A DNA stretch of 64,000 nucleotides from Pinus tabuliformis. Lineage: Eukaryota > Streptophyta > Pinopsida > Pinales > Pinaceae. The position numbers and the translations under genes are program-made. The notes under the pieces were generated by a model. It did not search any database. It worked only from the letters and a program-made list of their open reading frames with translations, and was not told the DNA's origin. Location: NCBI GenBank assembly GCA_031772625.1, contig CM062810.1:458681731-458745730 (forward strand), written 5' to 3'. Position 1 is the stretch's first letter, and every line of letters starts with the position of its first letter. Below, piece by piece: positions 11,227 to 23,079 of this stretch.

Positions 11227-12792
11227 ATGGAGTCCACCAATCAAGGATTTCCCCTTGGGGGAAATCCTAGTCCTTTCTCCTTTTCGGGGGATGTTGGTGC
11301 ACCTCATATGGCCACATTGTCCCTTCCAGGACTAACAATTGGCCTGCCAGTATGGCTCTTCTCAACCTCTGTCGTTCAAAGCACCGTGATTCCTGAGCAA
11401 TCAAATCAGCAACTAGATGATACTAGAGTTACCCCCCAACCTTCTACTTCATTTGTTTCTCCCTCTCCTTCTTCCTCTTCGCTTGGTGAAGCTAGTAAAA
11501 CTAAAAACCAAGTCACTGAGAAGAAGAAGAAAGGGAAGGAGAAGAAGAAGAAGGAGACAAAAGCAAAAAGGGGCAACCGTACATCATCTAGCAAAAATCC
11601 ACACACTGCACCATCCAAACCTAAATCTCCATGTGTCATTTGCAAAGGGGACCACTATCATCGAGATTGTCTCTGCATCCAGCGGATCTTAAGGGACTGG
11701 TCTCCCCGTTTGCACAATCCGGTGTCGTCAACCTCTGACGATCATGTTGAGAGTACACCGTCAACTAGTGAAAACAAAGTCAATGGACAGAAAGGAAGAT
11801 CTAAATTTCCTTGCAGACTATGTGAAGGCGATCATGCCCTCCACTGTTGTCCCTTCCAGGACGAAGCTAAAAGAGTCTTGGATAACCGTCCTGCATCACT
11901 GCAGTGATTTCCTCCTGGATACAAGAAACTCTTGCCAAGTCCATCGCTAGTTGAAAATCTGACTGACACACCTTTGTTGTCTGTCAAAGCACCTATCATT
12001 GAAGATAAACCCTCTGAGTCCACCTCGGGCCAAAGTCCAAAGGTCGAGACGACAGTCGACCCCATCTTGTCTTCAAAGGATCCACCTTCAGATGATACCG
12101 TCACCAAAGAGAATGAGAATGACACTGTTCAAATTCTTTTCATAAACACAGACTCCGATGAACATCGGGGAAATCTACCTGTTCCTTTACCGCAGGAAGG
12201 AAGTTCGTCAGAGATTTATCTGGCCGTTTATTCGGTCCCACCTCTGAGCAACCTAGTCGTTTCCTTTGATTGGAATCTACTAGGCAGACCCCATCTACCA
12301 TCTAATGTACCATTCTGAATCATAGTACAAACTTACAGAATGATCATGGTTGGTACTATCATAGATGAAGGGGCTTCTATGAGTATCCTTTCCTCAACTG
12401 CTTGGAAAGCGCTTGGTTCGCCATCACTTCTGCCTGAGATTCGAAATCTGACAGGCTTCAACAAAGGAACCGGTCGATCGTTAGGGATCCTTCCAAATTT
12501 GACTATAACTTTGAGAAGGAAAACCGTTCATCTAAACGTGATGGTAGTACAAGGACCTTTAGATTATAATCTACTCCTTGGGCGTGACTACATTTATAGC
12601 ATGGGAGCTATTGTTTCCTCACTCTTTCGAGTGATGTGTTTTCTGCATGAAGGCAGAGTGGTCCAGCTCGTAGAACAGCTTTCATTCCCCGGTTCACACA
12701 TAGCTAATAGTCAAATACCATCCCTAACTAGTCTTTTTGCGCAAGGAATGTCTCATCAATCTCCAGTCTGTCCACTTGATGAGCACGAGTGA
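11227..12792 (+). pseudogene. N1 zinc-knuckle/retropepsin ORF, broken
   Basis: One ancestral frame of about 521 codons, starting MESTNQGFPL at the first ATG after the leader. Residues 1-90 are Ser/Pro/Thr-rich and low complexity. Residues 95-118 are a Lys/Glu-rich basic block. Two zinc knuckles follow with short CX2CX3HX4C spacing (C136, C139, H143, C148; C196, C199, H203, C208). An acidic linker leads to a retropepsin-like domain with GTIIDEGAS (Asp380) and LLGRDYIYSMGAIV, a Tat-type protease pattern. In-frame stops occur only at about 11905 (an inserted TGA) and 12316 (TGA where N2 has CGA). No capsid-like gag domain is visible before the knuckles. The ORF is probably the end of gag fused to protease, inferred from motif order. 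Confidence 0.85.
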
Positions 12793-13268
12793 TTTGGTGA
12801 TTGTGACTGAAACCCAGGGGGCATGCACCCTGGTCTGCTTCAGTAGAAAAACTTTGGGTATAGGGTAGGTTTCTGCGGAGGATATATGACTAGTCTGACA
12901 CACCTGTCCGTTTAGGAAAATGGGATTAGACCGGAATAAGATTCCCTCATCAAGGTTAGGTGATTGGAGCTAGAATCACCTTCGTCCGTTTCGATGGACT
13001 AAGCCGAGGAAGTGTTTCTATTCCCTGCGCAGATGGAACCATCTTATGGATGCAAGAACTTCTGAATGGTAACCTGGAAACTCTACTTCGTCATACCTAG
13101 GGGCATGCAAACCTTTTTGCATGCAAGTGAAAAGAGACCATTTATTTTCTTAGTTTGTAGGTTCTTAACCCTTTAAACTCGTAGGATTGGTCGTTCCTAG
13201 CTTACATAAGGAAAGGATCTGGAGCAAAGTTTCGAATGGGGCAAGCTCCCTAAAAAATGAACCTATTG
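12793..13268 (+). other. N1 3' non-coding region, part 1
   Basis: Follows the ORF stop. It matches the N2 sequence at about 16300-16773 in reverse complement, so it is a real part of the family. No RT motif is found in any frame. It contains a CTCCCTAAAAAATGAAC version of the family's recurring motif near 13245. Confidence 0.6.
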
Positions 13269-13273
13269 ATGAG

Positions 13274-14312
13274 TGTTATCAGGAAAACTAGTGTCTATGC
13301 AGAGCTTCTAGTCCCACTAAAGCTGGTAGCTACCTTAGAAACAAACAAACTAAAACCACTTTCGTTTTCCTTTATGAGAAATAGATGAGAGAAGAATAAA
13401 GGAGACCAACCTCAGTCTTGCGCTTGGTTCCTTGTTTGATTCCTCTCCCTTCTGATAGTCCTTTGCTACTTGCTTTCTTGTATACCCAGCTTCAAAGAGC
13501 ACCTGTAGAATCAAAGCAGCATAACACTATACGAGAACATAGATCTATTATCATAAGCAATATAGGATCAGATATATATTAACCACACAAATGCATATAA
13601 CATCAATCACACAAGAATGTGGAGGAAAACTTGAATAGCTCTATTGCTAATCAAGAAAGAGCAAAGAGGATTACAACCAATTGTTCTGACCCAGCATCAT
13701 CCTCTCAACAAGTAAGCCCTTCTTCACCTCATGAAAAGCTTAGATCACCCAACACTATGATATTGCACCAAGAAACCAGCAGCACTTCCTTACAAGATAC
13801 AAAATTCCAGCCTCCGGATCTCTGGGATGAGGGATCCATATATAGATGTTTGCAAGGGGGGTGAGTCAGCTTTTGAGATTTGATTAGTGTCTTCTCTCTG
13901 ATAGTTCTTGATTCCACTTGGAGATTGATGATCTCTTACTCATCCCTGGTCGAATTCAGAGAGGCAAGTGTCACAGGAGAGGTTTCTGGAAGATTCCATG
14001 CTCCTCCACCTTGCGGATTGACTCTGCCATTTGTCCCTTCTCGCCCATCGCACCCCATAGAAGGGTTTTTTGACATGCATCGCACCTACTGTGTGTATTC
14101 AGGTGGGATGCAACGCACTTTGCCTATGGAGTAGGTGAAATGGTCCAGTTTTGACCAGTTCTGAGTAGTTTTTCATGGAGAACTTCTGGGAGAAGATGTA
14201 ATCAGTTGACCTTGTTCTTTTAGGGGTCAGAACACCACTTTTAGGGACTTAAGAGCCCTTGGTTTATTGACATTTATGAGTGGGGTTGCAATGCCCAAAA
14301 ATGTCTATAACA
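13274..14312 (-). repeat. N2 3' LTR
   Basis: 1039 bases, plus-strand view TGTTATCAGG...TCTATAACA. It is nearly identical to 20087-21125. It includes the TATA box complement CCATATATAG at 13836-13845. The plus-strand frames at 13619-13864 and 13880-14134 recur in the other LTR and are fortuitous. Confidence 0.95.
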
Positions 14313-14325
14313 GTTGCCCCCTAAA
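14313..14325 (-). other. N2 polypurine tract
   Basis: On the minus strand this reads TTTAGGGGGCAAC immediately before the 3' LTR. The N1 counterpart at 23067-23079 is TTTAGGAGGCAAC. Confidence 0.75.
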
Positions 14326-16773
14326 GCATGAGGTCGTTAATTTGTCGATGTCAGGTGAAATGCTTTATCATGAGGATCTGAAGTTCTTTCAAGCTGGAAG
14401 GAGACCTGTAATAAGATATAATACAATACATTATCTTCATAATATTTTCATGATCTAGCTGAGGTAGGCATTCCCATGCTCAGCTTTATAAATTCATTTT
14501 TCTTGTACATGAGACAGACAATCGTCTGAGTGTAGACTGATGATTCTGGTAGAGCCATCATCTCTTAGATTGGATGATTATCTGTGCAACAATGATGTAC
14601 ATTTGATGTCTTTATTTTCCTGAATATATATCGCAGCCCAGATGGATGAAACTAGATCCGGGGTCTTCAATCTCGTTCTACCTTCACTCAAAGTACAAGT
14701 CGATCCATGTGAGAGATGTTCTGGAGTCGAACATGGAAAGACATCGCCTGATTACCAGCCAATGATGTAAGTTGTTAACAGGCGCGAGAGGAATCACCGA
14801 TAATGATGATGACCCTCAAGGTACTACAGTACAATTCACGTGGTGTGAATAAAGGCCTTGGCATCGAACACCACGCAAAATCTTTCGGTCGAAGGCCATT
14901 GATGTAAACCTGTCACCAGAAGTGAGAAACTTGCCATTGAGGCATGCAAGCTTCAAAGTACTGAAAGGGTTGTTCCTAGATCGACTTCTTGGATAATGAG
15001 CTGATGTCGACAAGAAGCGATTCATCATAGGAGGGCCTTAGTGAATCCCACATCAATGACACGAAACGAAGCAAATGATTTTAATGGAGGTGAAAACGAT
15101 CTGGTGATATAAGGTTCAAGGTGGAGGTCATGAAAGAATGGAGCGTAAATGTATTACAGTGGGTGAGACACAGGTGAATTATCTAAGCGACTTCTCTTGA
15201 ACATATCGGCAACACTAACATGATGGATTGGTAGCATTAACCCCAAATGTGGATGGTGTGACGGAACCATGGTGATGTGACCAGTGAATGGAACAACCCA
15301 ACCCAACTCAGATGCGGAGTGAAAGTGTCATGTTCAAGAGCGACTTGCTACCAACAAAGTTTCTTCAAGTTTTCTTCCCAATTTTTCCCCAGTCATTGCT
15401 GACCAGTACCTCTTTATTTTTTTCAAGCTTGAGGAGGATAACATATGCTTATTCTATAATTCACCCTTCGGGCAAACCCATCGCTATGTTTTAATGAGCC
15501 TAGCGATAGTGAAACTCGTTCTTGTCTGTTATGGACAAGTTTGTCGCTATTGGGTTTTAACGAGTTTAACGACAAAGATAACTCAGTCCTTTTCAATTTT
15601 AGAGAATCTGAAAAGGGACGTAAAGGAAACTCCAAAAATCCTTTTTCATCATCTAATCCCTTAAGTCCAAAAAAGTATAAAACAATACAAAAGGGATGAA
15701 TTTTCGGTATTTTTAACGAGCCGAACAAAACAAGTGCTCGATCTTTTTGTGTAATAATCCCTCAAGTCCAAAAAGATTAAAATCTAAAGGAGAGATAGCA
15801 CTTCCGGTCACTTTAACGAGCTGGAGAGGCCAATGGCTCGGCAATCTTTTCATATTTTACGAGTCAGTTGAAAAGAGCTTAAAGGAGACTCGTCTTTGAG
15901 GAACGAGTGATAGATTCGGGTAGCAACTGATTCCAGGTAAGGTTTGGAATTTTCCAATCACGGCAGTGTTACAAGGATGGCTAACAAGATCACTCTTCGC
16001 AGCTGTTCCTCAAAAGGGGTAAACAATCAAGTGGAGGTGAATGATCGGCCAATACAGAGTGGAGGTGATGATGAGAACACGACCAAGGCTTCAAAGGCTG
16101 AAGTAATACATTCACGATGGTTATTTACCGGAAATTGGTTCATTTTTTATTTTAAAATGAGCTTAAACTCTGGAGGAACATTTTCTCATTGCTTATGTTT
16201 ATTTTTTAACGAGCTTGAAGTCTGCATTAAAACTGCTCGATCCAGTCATATAATAAGAATGTCTCATCTAAAAATGGCATTTTTCAAAGCTTTGCCCCAC
16301 ATCCTTTCTTTATGCAAGTTAGGAAACGATCAATCCTACGAGTTTAAAGGGTTAGAGGACCTACAAATTTAAAAAATAAATGGTCGCTCTTCGCTTGCAT
16401 GCCAAAAGGTTTGCATGCCCCCAGGTATAGTGAAATAGAGTTTCGAAGTTACCCCTCAATTTGCAGACAAAACATTTGTTTTATCGGGAAAGGCCTACCT
16501 CTTTCAGGTTACTAAAGATTGTTTTATCTATACCACAAACAAAACACTTCTTCGACGATGTCTACCGAAATAGACAAAGGTGAGTGGCGCAGACGCCTCC
16601 ACTCACATAACTTTGACGAGGGAATCTTATTCCAGTCTAATCCCATTTTCCTAAATGGACGGGTGTGTCAAACTAGTCATATATCCCTCGCAGAAACCTA
16701 CCCTATACCTAAAGTTTTCCTGCCGAAGCAGACCAGGGTGCATGCCCCCTGGGTTTCAGTCATATCCTCTGAA
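14326..16773 (-). other. N2 3' non-coding region
   Basis: 2.4 kb between ORF and 3' LTR, without RT, RNase H or integrase motifs on either strand. It carries many copies of a short motif seen on the plus strand as TTTTAA(C/T)GAGC, for example near 15489, 15554, 15710, 15812, 16141 and 16204. It matches 12793-13268 plus 21131-23066 of N1 in reverse complement. Frames such as 15423-15728 on the minus strand are made of this repeated motif and are not called genes. Confidence 0.7.
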
Positions 16774-18354
16774 TCACTCGCGCTCATCAGGAGGACGGAC
16801 TGGGGATTGATGAGACATTCCTTGCGTGAAAAGACCATTTAGGGTTGGTATATGACTATTTGCTATGTGTGAACTGGGAAATGAAAGCTGGTCTACGAGC
16901 TTGACCACTCTTCCTTCGTGCGGAAAACACATTACTCTAAAGAGTGATGAGACAATGGCTCCCATGCAATAAATATAGTCTCATCTAAGGAGTAGATTAT
17001 AATCTAGGGGTCCTTGGACTACCATTATGTTCATGTGAACGGTTTTCCCTCTCAATGTTATGGGCACATTGGGAAGGATCCCTAACGGTCGACTGGTTCC
17101 TTTGTCAAAGCCTGTTAGATTTCTCATCTCAGGCAAAAGCGATGGCGAACCAAGCGCTTTCCAAGTAGTTGAGGAAAGGATACTCACAGAAGCCCCTTCA
17201 TCTATGATGGTACCGGCCATGACCATTCTATATATATGAGCAATGATTCGAAATGGTACACCAGCCACTAAACGGGGTCTGCCTAGTAGATTCCATTCAA
17301 AGGAAACAACCAGGTTGCTTGGAGGTGGGACCGAATAGATGGCCGGATATGACTATGACGAACTTCCTTCCTGCGGTAAAGGAACGGGTAGACTGCCCCC
17401 ATGTCCATCGGAGTCTGTGCTTACGAAAAGAATTTGGATGGTGTCATCCTTGTTCTCTTCGGTGACTGTATCATCTGAAGATGGATCCTCTGAAGGCAAG
17501 ACCGGGTCAACTGCCGTCTCAACCTTTTGACTTTCGCCTGGTATGGATTCAGATGGTTTATCTTCAATGATAGATGCTCTGGCCGACCACAAGGGCGTGT
17601 CAGCCGGATTTTCAACTAGCGACGGACTCGGCAAGAGTTTCTTATATCCAGGGGGAAACTGTAACGGTGAAACCGGACGGTCGTCCAAAACTCTTTTAGC
17701 CTCATCTAAGAAGGGACAACGGTGGACAGCGTGATTGCCTTCACACAGTTTACAAGGAAATTTACATTTTCCTTTTTGTCTAGGGGCTTCACTTTCACTA
17801 GTTGACGGTGTACTTTCAACATGATCATCAGAGGTTGACGACACCAGATTGTGCAAATGAGGAGACCAGTCCCTTAAGATCCGAGGGATGCAAGGACAAT
17901 CTCGATGATAGTGGTCTCCTTTGCAAATGACACATGGCGATTTAGGCCTGGTCGGTGCAGTGTGTGGATTTTCGCTAGACGATGTTTGGTTGCCACTTTT
18001 CGCCTTTGGCTCCTTCTTCTTCTTCTCTTTCTTCTTCTTTCCCTTCTTCTTCTCAGTTACTTGATTTTGGGCTTTACCATCTTCATCAAGCGAAGAGGAA
18101 GGAGGAGAGGAAGAATTGGATGAAGTAGAGGTTTGGGGGGTAACTCTGGTATCGTTTAGTTGCTGACTTGATTGTTCAGGAATCGCGGTGTTCTGAACGA
18201 TAGAGGTTGAGAAGAGCCATACGGGCAAGCCGATTGTCAATCCTGGAAGCGACAATGTGGCCATATGGGGTGCACCAACATCTCCCCAAGAGGAGAAGGG
18301 ACTAGGATTTCCTCCAAGGGGAACTCCTTGGTTGGTGGACTCCATTTTCGTCAA
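16774..18354 (-). pseudogene. N2 zinc-knuckle/retropepsin ORF, nearly intact
   Basis: The first 333 codons (18354 down to 17353) are open, starting MTKMESTNQG. Residues 1-100 are Ser/Thr/Pro-rich; a long Lys/Glu block follows. The two short-spaced knuckles CVICKGDHYHRDC and CKLCEGNHAVHRC are both complete, with an acidic tail after them. A single TAG near 17353 interrupts the frame; it then continues in phase through NLLGRPRLV into the retropepsin-like GTIIDEGAS and NLLLR. There a TGA replaces the Arg codon of the LLGRD motif, and DYIYCMGAIV follows to the end at 16774. N1 has sense codons at both stop positions, so the ancestral ORF was continuous. No capsid domain is seen. Whether it was ever translated is unknown. 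Confidence 0.85.
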
Positions 18355-20065
18355 CCTAAGACCAACGTAGGAAAGGTGATAATTATTCCGTTTAAAATAA
18401 ATTTTAGACGCTTTGACACAACTTGTTTTTTCAATTTTTAAGAGTCGAGAAAAAACAAAAGATGACTCTAATCGCCTTCGATTTTTAATGAGCCTGAAGT
18501 GACAAGTGCTTAGATGGACCTTTTCCGTTAAGGAGTCTGAAAAGGAATGAAAGGGACTGCTCTGGAAATCTAGACAAAGGGATTACCAAACCAATCCCAA
18601 AACTGCAGAATACTTTTTACGGTACGGCAGTCAATCTTCCCGAATGCTGTGTTCAGTGCATTGCGATCGCTAGGGCGGTAGACACGGCTTCCTACGGATA
18701 AAGGATAAAGCCTATTGTGGTCTCCCAAAATATGCTCGACGATACGTGGGAGCACAAGTCCGTACTGGCACTTATCGTCTCAAAGTGGAGGAATCACCCA
18801 ACCAACAGTGAAAACAATAGTTACCAGGTTTTACGACGCTGGAATACGTCTCTAGCCTAGACTTCTAGATGTTGTGCGTTAGGTTCCAAAGCGTTTTTAG
18901 ATTCATTAAATTTATTTTATGGTTGATCTTGCTTAAGAAATTTTCCTTTCAAGTTCACCGCGTGATGTAGATGTACAATTCCTAAAATGCAATCTAAGAT
19001 GATAAATAGTCGTTTAGTCTTCTTTTTGCAAATGAAAATCCTAGCTACTAAGGAAAAAGAGATGGCGTTCTTTCAACAAAGAGAAAATAGCACACACTAT
19101 ATGCATTGTCCTAAATCAAACCAACAAACAGTCTAAATGAAAATGCACATGCATGTATTTGTTTTCAGCCTTCTTAATGTGTAAATGATAAAAAGAAAGC
19201 TAAGCGCAAATCTGAATTATTTTTCAAAGCGACAATTACTAACAAGTTTCTTTTCAAGACAAAATGAGGACAATGACAACACTTTGCGATTTGGAATTGA
19301 AAACTTGCTTTCGACACTAGAAAAACTACTAATTCAGATCAAATACAAGAGTAACAGGGTAATCGACTATCAAGAACAATCAGATTCTCTTCTATGACTG
19401 AAAACGACACTTGCGACACTTTCAAATCAAGAAACAACAGTACAATTACGCTACTTCTTTGTAAAGGAGAACTGAAAATGACTCAAAAAATACATAAAAA
19501 CATTTACAGTTCTTTGCACAATGGAGGTGGAATAACAACAAGGAAAGGGGTTTCAACTGAGGTGTACTGACTACAGGCAACAAAACTCCTGAATAAAACT
19601 GAAAAGAATGAACACAGAAACCAAAATTTACGAACAAGGCCTTGTTTGATCAGCGCACCTGTAACACAGTGAAACTGAAATGCAACGCACCTACTACACT
19701 TGGGAAGTGCGATGCATTTGAAGTTCACAGAACAGACAGTGCGCTGGACCAGGGGCGAGACTTTGATTGTGTTCCGGGTCACAGTTTGCAGTTCAGTTCA
19801 GGGATTTAGGCCGAGCAAGTGGTAATCAGTAAATCAATCACAGGGGTATATCTAAAGAGGTTACTAGAGCCACCATGAGGGCAATTAGAGAGCTTTTAAA
19901 TCAATTGTTTAATTCATAAACAAAACCCGGAGATAGACTGAAGCAGCGTTGATCTACTTTGCACTTGCATAGGAAATGCAGTTCGAAGGTTAGATGGCTT
20001 GACTTCAGGCTCCATCTGTAAGTTTATAAAGTAAACAAATGTAGATGAACAAACAGTCTACTCTC
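18355..20065 (-). other. N2 untranslated leader
   Basis: Counterpart of 9513-11226 in N1, reading leftwards from the PBS to the ORF start. No gene is supported. It includes minus-strand copies of the CTCATTAAAA motif near 18480-18492. Confidence 0.6.
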
Positions 20066-20083
20066 TCCCCAGCGGAGTCGCCA
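20066..20083 (-). other. N2 primer binding site
   Basis: On the minus strand this reads TGGCGACTCCGCTGGGGA, three bases after the end of the 5' LTR. It is the same PBS type as in N1. Confidence 0.88.
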
Positions 20084-20086
20084 TTT

Positions 20087-21125
20087 TGTTATCGGGAAAA
20101 CTAGTGTCTATGCAGAGCTGCTAGTCCCACTAAGGCTGGTAGCTACCTTAGAAACAAACAAACTAAAACCACTTTCGTTTTCCTTTATGAGAAATAGATG
20201 AGAGAAGAATAAAGGAGACCAACCTCAGTCTTGCACTTGGTTCCTTGTTTGATTCCTCTCCCTTCTGATAGTCCTTTGCTACTTGCTTTCTTGTATACCC
20301 AGCTTCAAAGAGCACCTGTAGAATCAAAGCAGCATAACACTATATGAGAACATAGATCTATTATCATAAGCAATATAGGATCAGATATATATTAACCACA
20401 CAAATGCATATAACATCAATCACACAAGAATGTGGAGGAAAACTTGAATAGCTTTATTGATAATCAAGAAAGAGCAAAGAGGATTACAACCAATTGTTCT
20501 GACCCAGCATCATCCTCTCAGCAAGTAAGCCCTTATTCACCTCATGAAAAGCTTAGATCACCCAACACTATGATATTGCACCAAGAAACCAGCAACACTT
20601 CCTTACAAGATACAAAATTCCAGCCTTCGGATCTCTAGGATGAGGGATCCATATATAGATGTTTGCAAGGGAGGTGAGTCAGCTTTTGAGATTTGATTAG
20701 TGTCTTCTCTCTGATAGTTCTTGATTCCACTTGGAGATTGATAATCTCTTACTCATCCCTGATTGAATTCAGAGAGGCAAGTGTCACAGGAGAGGTTTCT
20801 GGAAGATTCCATGCTCCTCCACCTTGCGGATTGACTCTTCCATTTGTACCTTCTCGCCCATCGCACCCCATAGAAGGGTTTTTTGACATGCATCGCACCT
20901 ACTGTGTGTATTCAAGTGGGATGCAACGCACTTTGCCTATGGAGCAAGTGAAATGGTCCAGTTTTGACCAGTTCTGAGTAGTTTTTCATGGAGAACTTCT
21001 GGGAGAAGATGTAATCAATTGACCTTGTTCTTTTAGGGGTCGGAACAACACTTTTAGGGACTTAAGAGCCCTTGGTTTATTAACATTTATGATTCGGGTT
21101 GCAGTGCCCAAAAATTTCTATAACA
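20087..21125 (-). repeat. N2 5' LTR
   Basis: 1039 bases, plus-strand view TGTTATCGGG...TCTATAACA, followed on the right by the ATGAG duplication. TATA box complement CCATATATAG at 20649-20658. Confidence 0.95.
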
Positions 21126-21130
21126 ATGAG

Positions 21131-23066
21131 ACATCCTTATTATACGACTGGCACGAGCAGTTTTACGCGAAGTTCAAGCTTGTTAAAAAATAAACCTAGC
21201 AATGAGCATATGTTCCACCAGAGTTTAAGCTCATTAAAAAATGAACCCACCTCTGGTAAATAACCATTGCAATCGCATTATTATCAACCTTTGAGCCTTC
21301 GTTGTGTTCTTACTATCACCTCCACTCTTTTTTAGCCGATCGTACGCCTCCTTTTGATTGTTTACCCCTTTTGAGGAACAGCTGCAATGAGTGATCCTAT
21401 TAGCCACTTTCTCTACACTACTGTGATTGAAAAGTTCCAAACCTTACCTAGAACCAGTTGCTATCCAAAAACATCACTCGTTCCTAAGAAAACATGTCTC
21501 CTTTAAGCTCTTTTCATCTTACACGTAAAATATGAAAAGATTGCTGAGTAAGTGGCCTCTCCAGCTCGTTGAAGTGATTGGAAGTGCCATCCCTCCTCTA
21601 GATTTTAATATTTTTGGACCTCAGGGATTATTACACAAAAAGATCAAGCGTTTGTCTTGTTCGGCTCGTTAAAATTATCGAAAAGTCATCCCTTTTGCAT
21701 TGTTTTACACTTTTTCAGACTTAAGGGATTATATTACGAAAAATGAATATTGGAGTTTCCTTTCCGTCTCTTTTCAGACTCTCTAAAATTGAAAAGAACC
21801 GAGTTATCCTTGTCATTAAACTTGTTAAAACAATAGTGGCAAACTTGTCCATGCAGACAAGAGTGAGTTTCACTGTCACTAGGCTTATTAAAACATAGCG
21901 ACGGGTTTGCCCGAAGGGCAAATTATAGAACAAGCAGATGTTATCCTCCTCAAGATTGACAAAAATAAAGAGGTATTGGTCAGAAATGACTGGGGAAAAT
22001 TGGGAAGAAAACTTGAAGAAACTTTATTGGTAGCAGGTTGCTCTTGAACGTGACACTTTCACTCCATCACCATGATTAAGTCGGGTTGGGTTATTCCGTT
22101 CACCGGTCATATCACCATTGGTCCACCGTACCATCCATTTTTTGGGGTTAACGCTACCAATCCATTTCAGTGTCACCGATATGTTCAAAAGAAGTCGCTC
22201 AGAGAATTCACCAACCCAGCTTGTGTCTCATCCGCTGCAATACCTTCACACTTCATTCTTTCATGACCGCCACCCTGGACCTTGTATCATCAAATCATTT
22301 TCACCTCCACAAAATCATTTGCTCCGTTCCGAGTCGTAGATGTGGGATTCATTAATGCCCTCCTATGACAGGTCACTTCTTGTCAACATCAGCTCATTAT
22401 CCAAGAAGTCGACCTAGGAACAAACCTTTCAGTACTTTGAAGCTTGCATGCCTCAATGGCAAGTTTCTCACTTCCGATGATAGGTTTACATTAATGGCCT
22501 TCGACCGAAAGATTTTGTGTGGTGTTGGACATCAACTCATGTATTCACACCACGTAAATTGTACTGCGGTACCTTGAGGGTCATTATCATTATCGGTGAT
22601 TCCTCTCATGCCTGTTAACAGCTTACATCATTGGCTGGTAATCAGGCGATGTCTTTCCATGTTCGACGCCAGAACATCTTTTCACATGGATCAACTTGTA
22701 CTTCAGGTGAAGATTGAACGAGTTTGAAGACCTCGGATCTAGTTTCATCCATCCGGGCTATGATATATTCAGGAAAATAAAGACATCAAATGTACATCAC
22801 AACTGCACAGATAATCATCCAAACTAAAGGATGATGGCTCTACCAGAATCATCAGTTTGCCACACAGACGATTGTCTGTCTTATGTACATGAGTATGAAT
22901 TTATAAAGCTAAGCATGGGAATGCCCACCTCAGCTAGATCATGAAAATATTATGAAGATAATGTATTGTGTTGTATCTTATTACAGGTCACCTTCCAGTT
23001 CGAAAAACCTCGGATCCTCATTATAAAGCATTTCACCCGACATCAAAAGGATTTACGACCTCATGC
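21131..23066 (+). other. N1 3' non-coding region, part 2
   Basis: Resumes N1 after N2. No pol motifs are present. It contains the CTC(A/G)TTAAAA-type motif repeatedly (near 21177, 21228, 21664, 21826 and 21885), each close to a purine-rich or GAA-type stretch. The downstream part (22070-23066) is unique to the family and matches N2 at 14326-15300 in reverse complement. Confidence 0.7.
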
Positions 23067-23079
23067 TTTAGGAGGCAAC
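23067..23079 (+). other. N1 polypurine tract
   Basis: TTTAGGAGGCAAC immediately before the 3' LTR; N2 has GGGGG where this copy has GGAGG. Confidence 0.7.

Larger units (their letters stand above)
13274..21125 (-). mobile_element. N2: second copy of the N family, nested in N1
   Basis: Minus-strand element bounded by LTRs of 1039 bases each (13274-14312 and 20087-21125), with ATGAG duplicated at 13269-13273 and 21126-21130. Reading leftwards it has 5' LTR, PBS, a 1.7 kb leader, the zinc-knuckle/protease ORF, a 2.4 kb non-coding region, a polypurine tract and 3' LTR. Total length is 7852 bases, essentially that of N1 without the insertion. The LTRs differ at about 13 of the first 590 bases by eye, much less than the N1 pair, as expected for the younger insertion. 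It lacks RT, RNase H and integrase in the same place as N1. Confidence 0.96.

Noticed and set aside
13619..14134. Two plus-strand frames in the N2 3' LTR, repeated at 20432-20977
   Set aside because: They are copies of LTR sequence, antisense to the element, and their repetition only reflects the LTR pair.
15423..15728. 101-codon minus-strand frame with repeated SLKLK/SLNSLK pattern
   Set aside because: The pattern arises from the recurring short motif of the N-family non-coding region; N1 does not keep it open.
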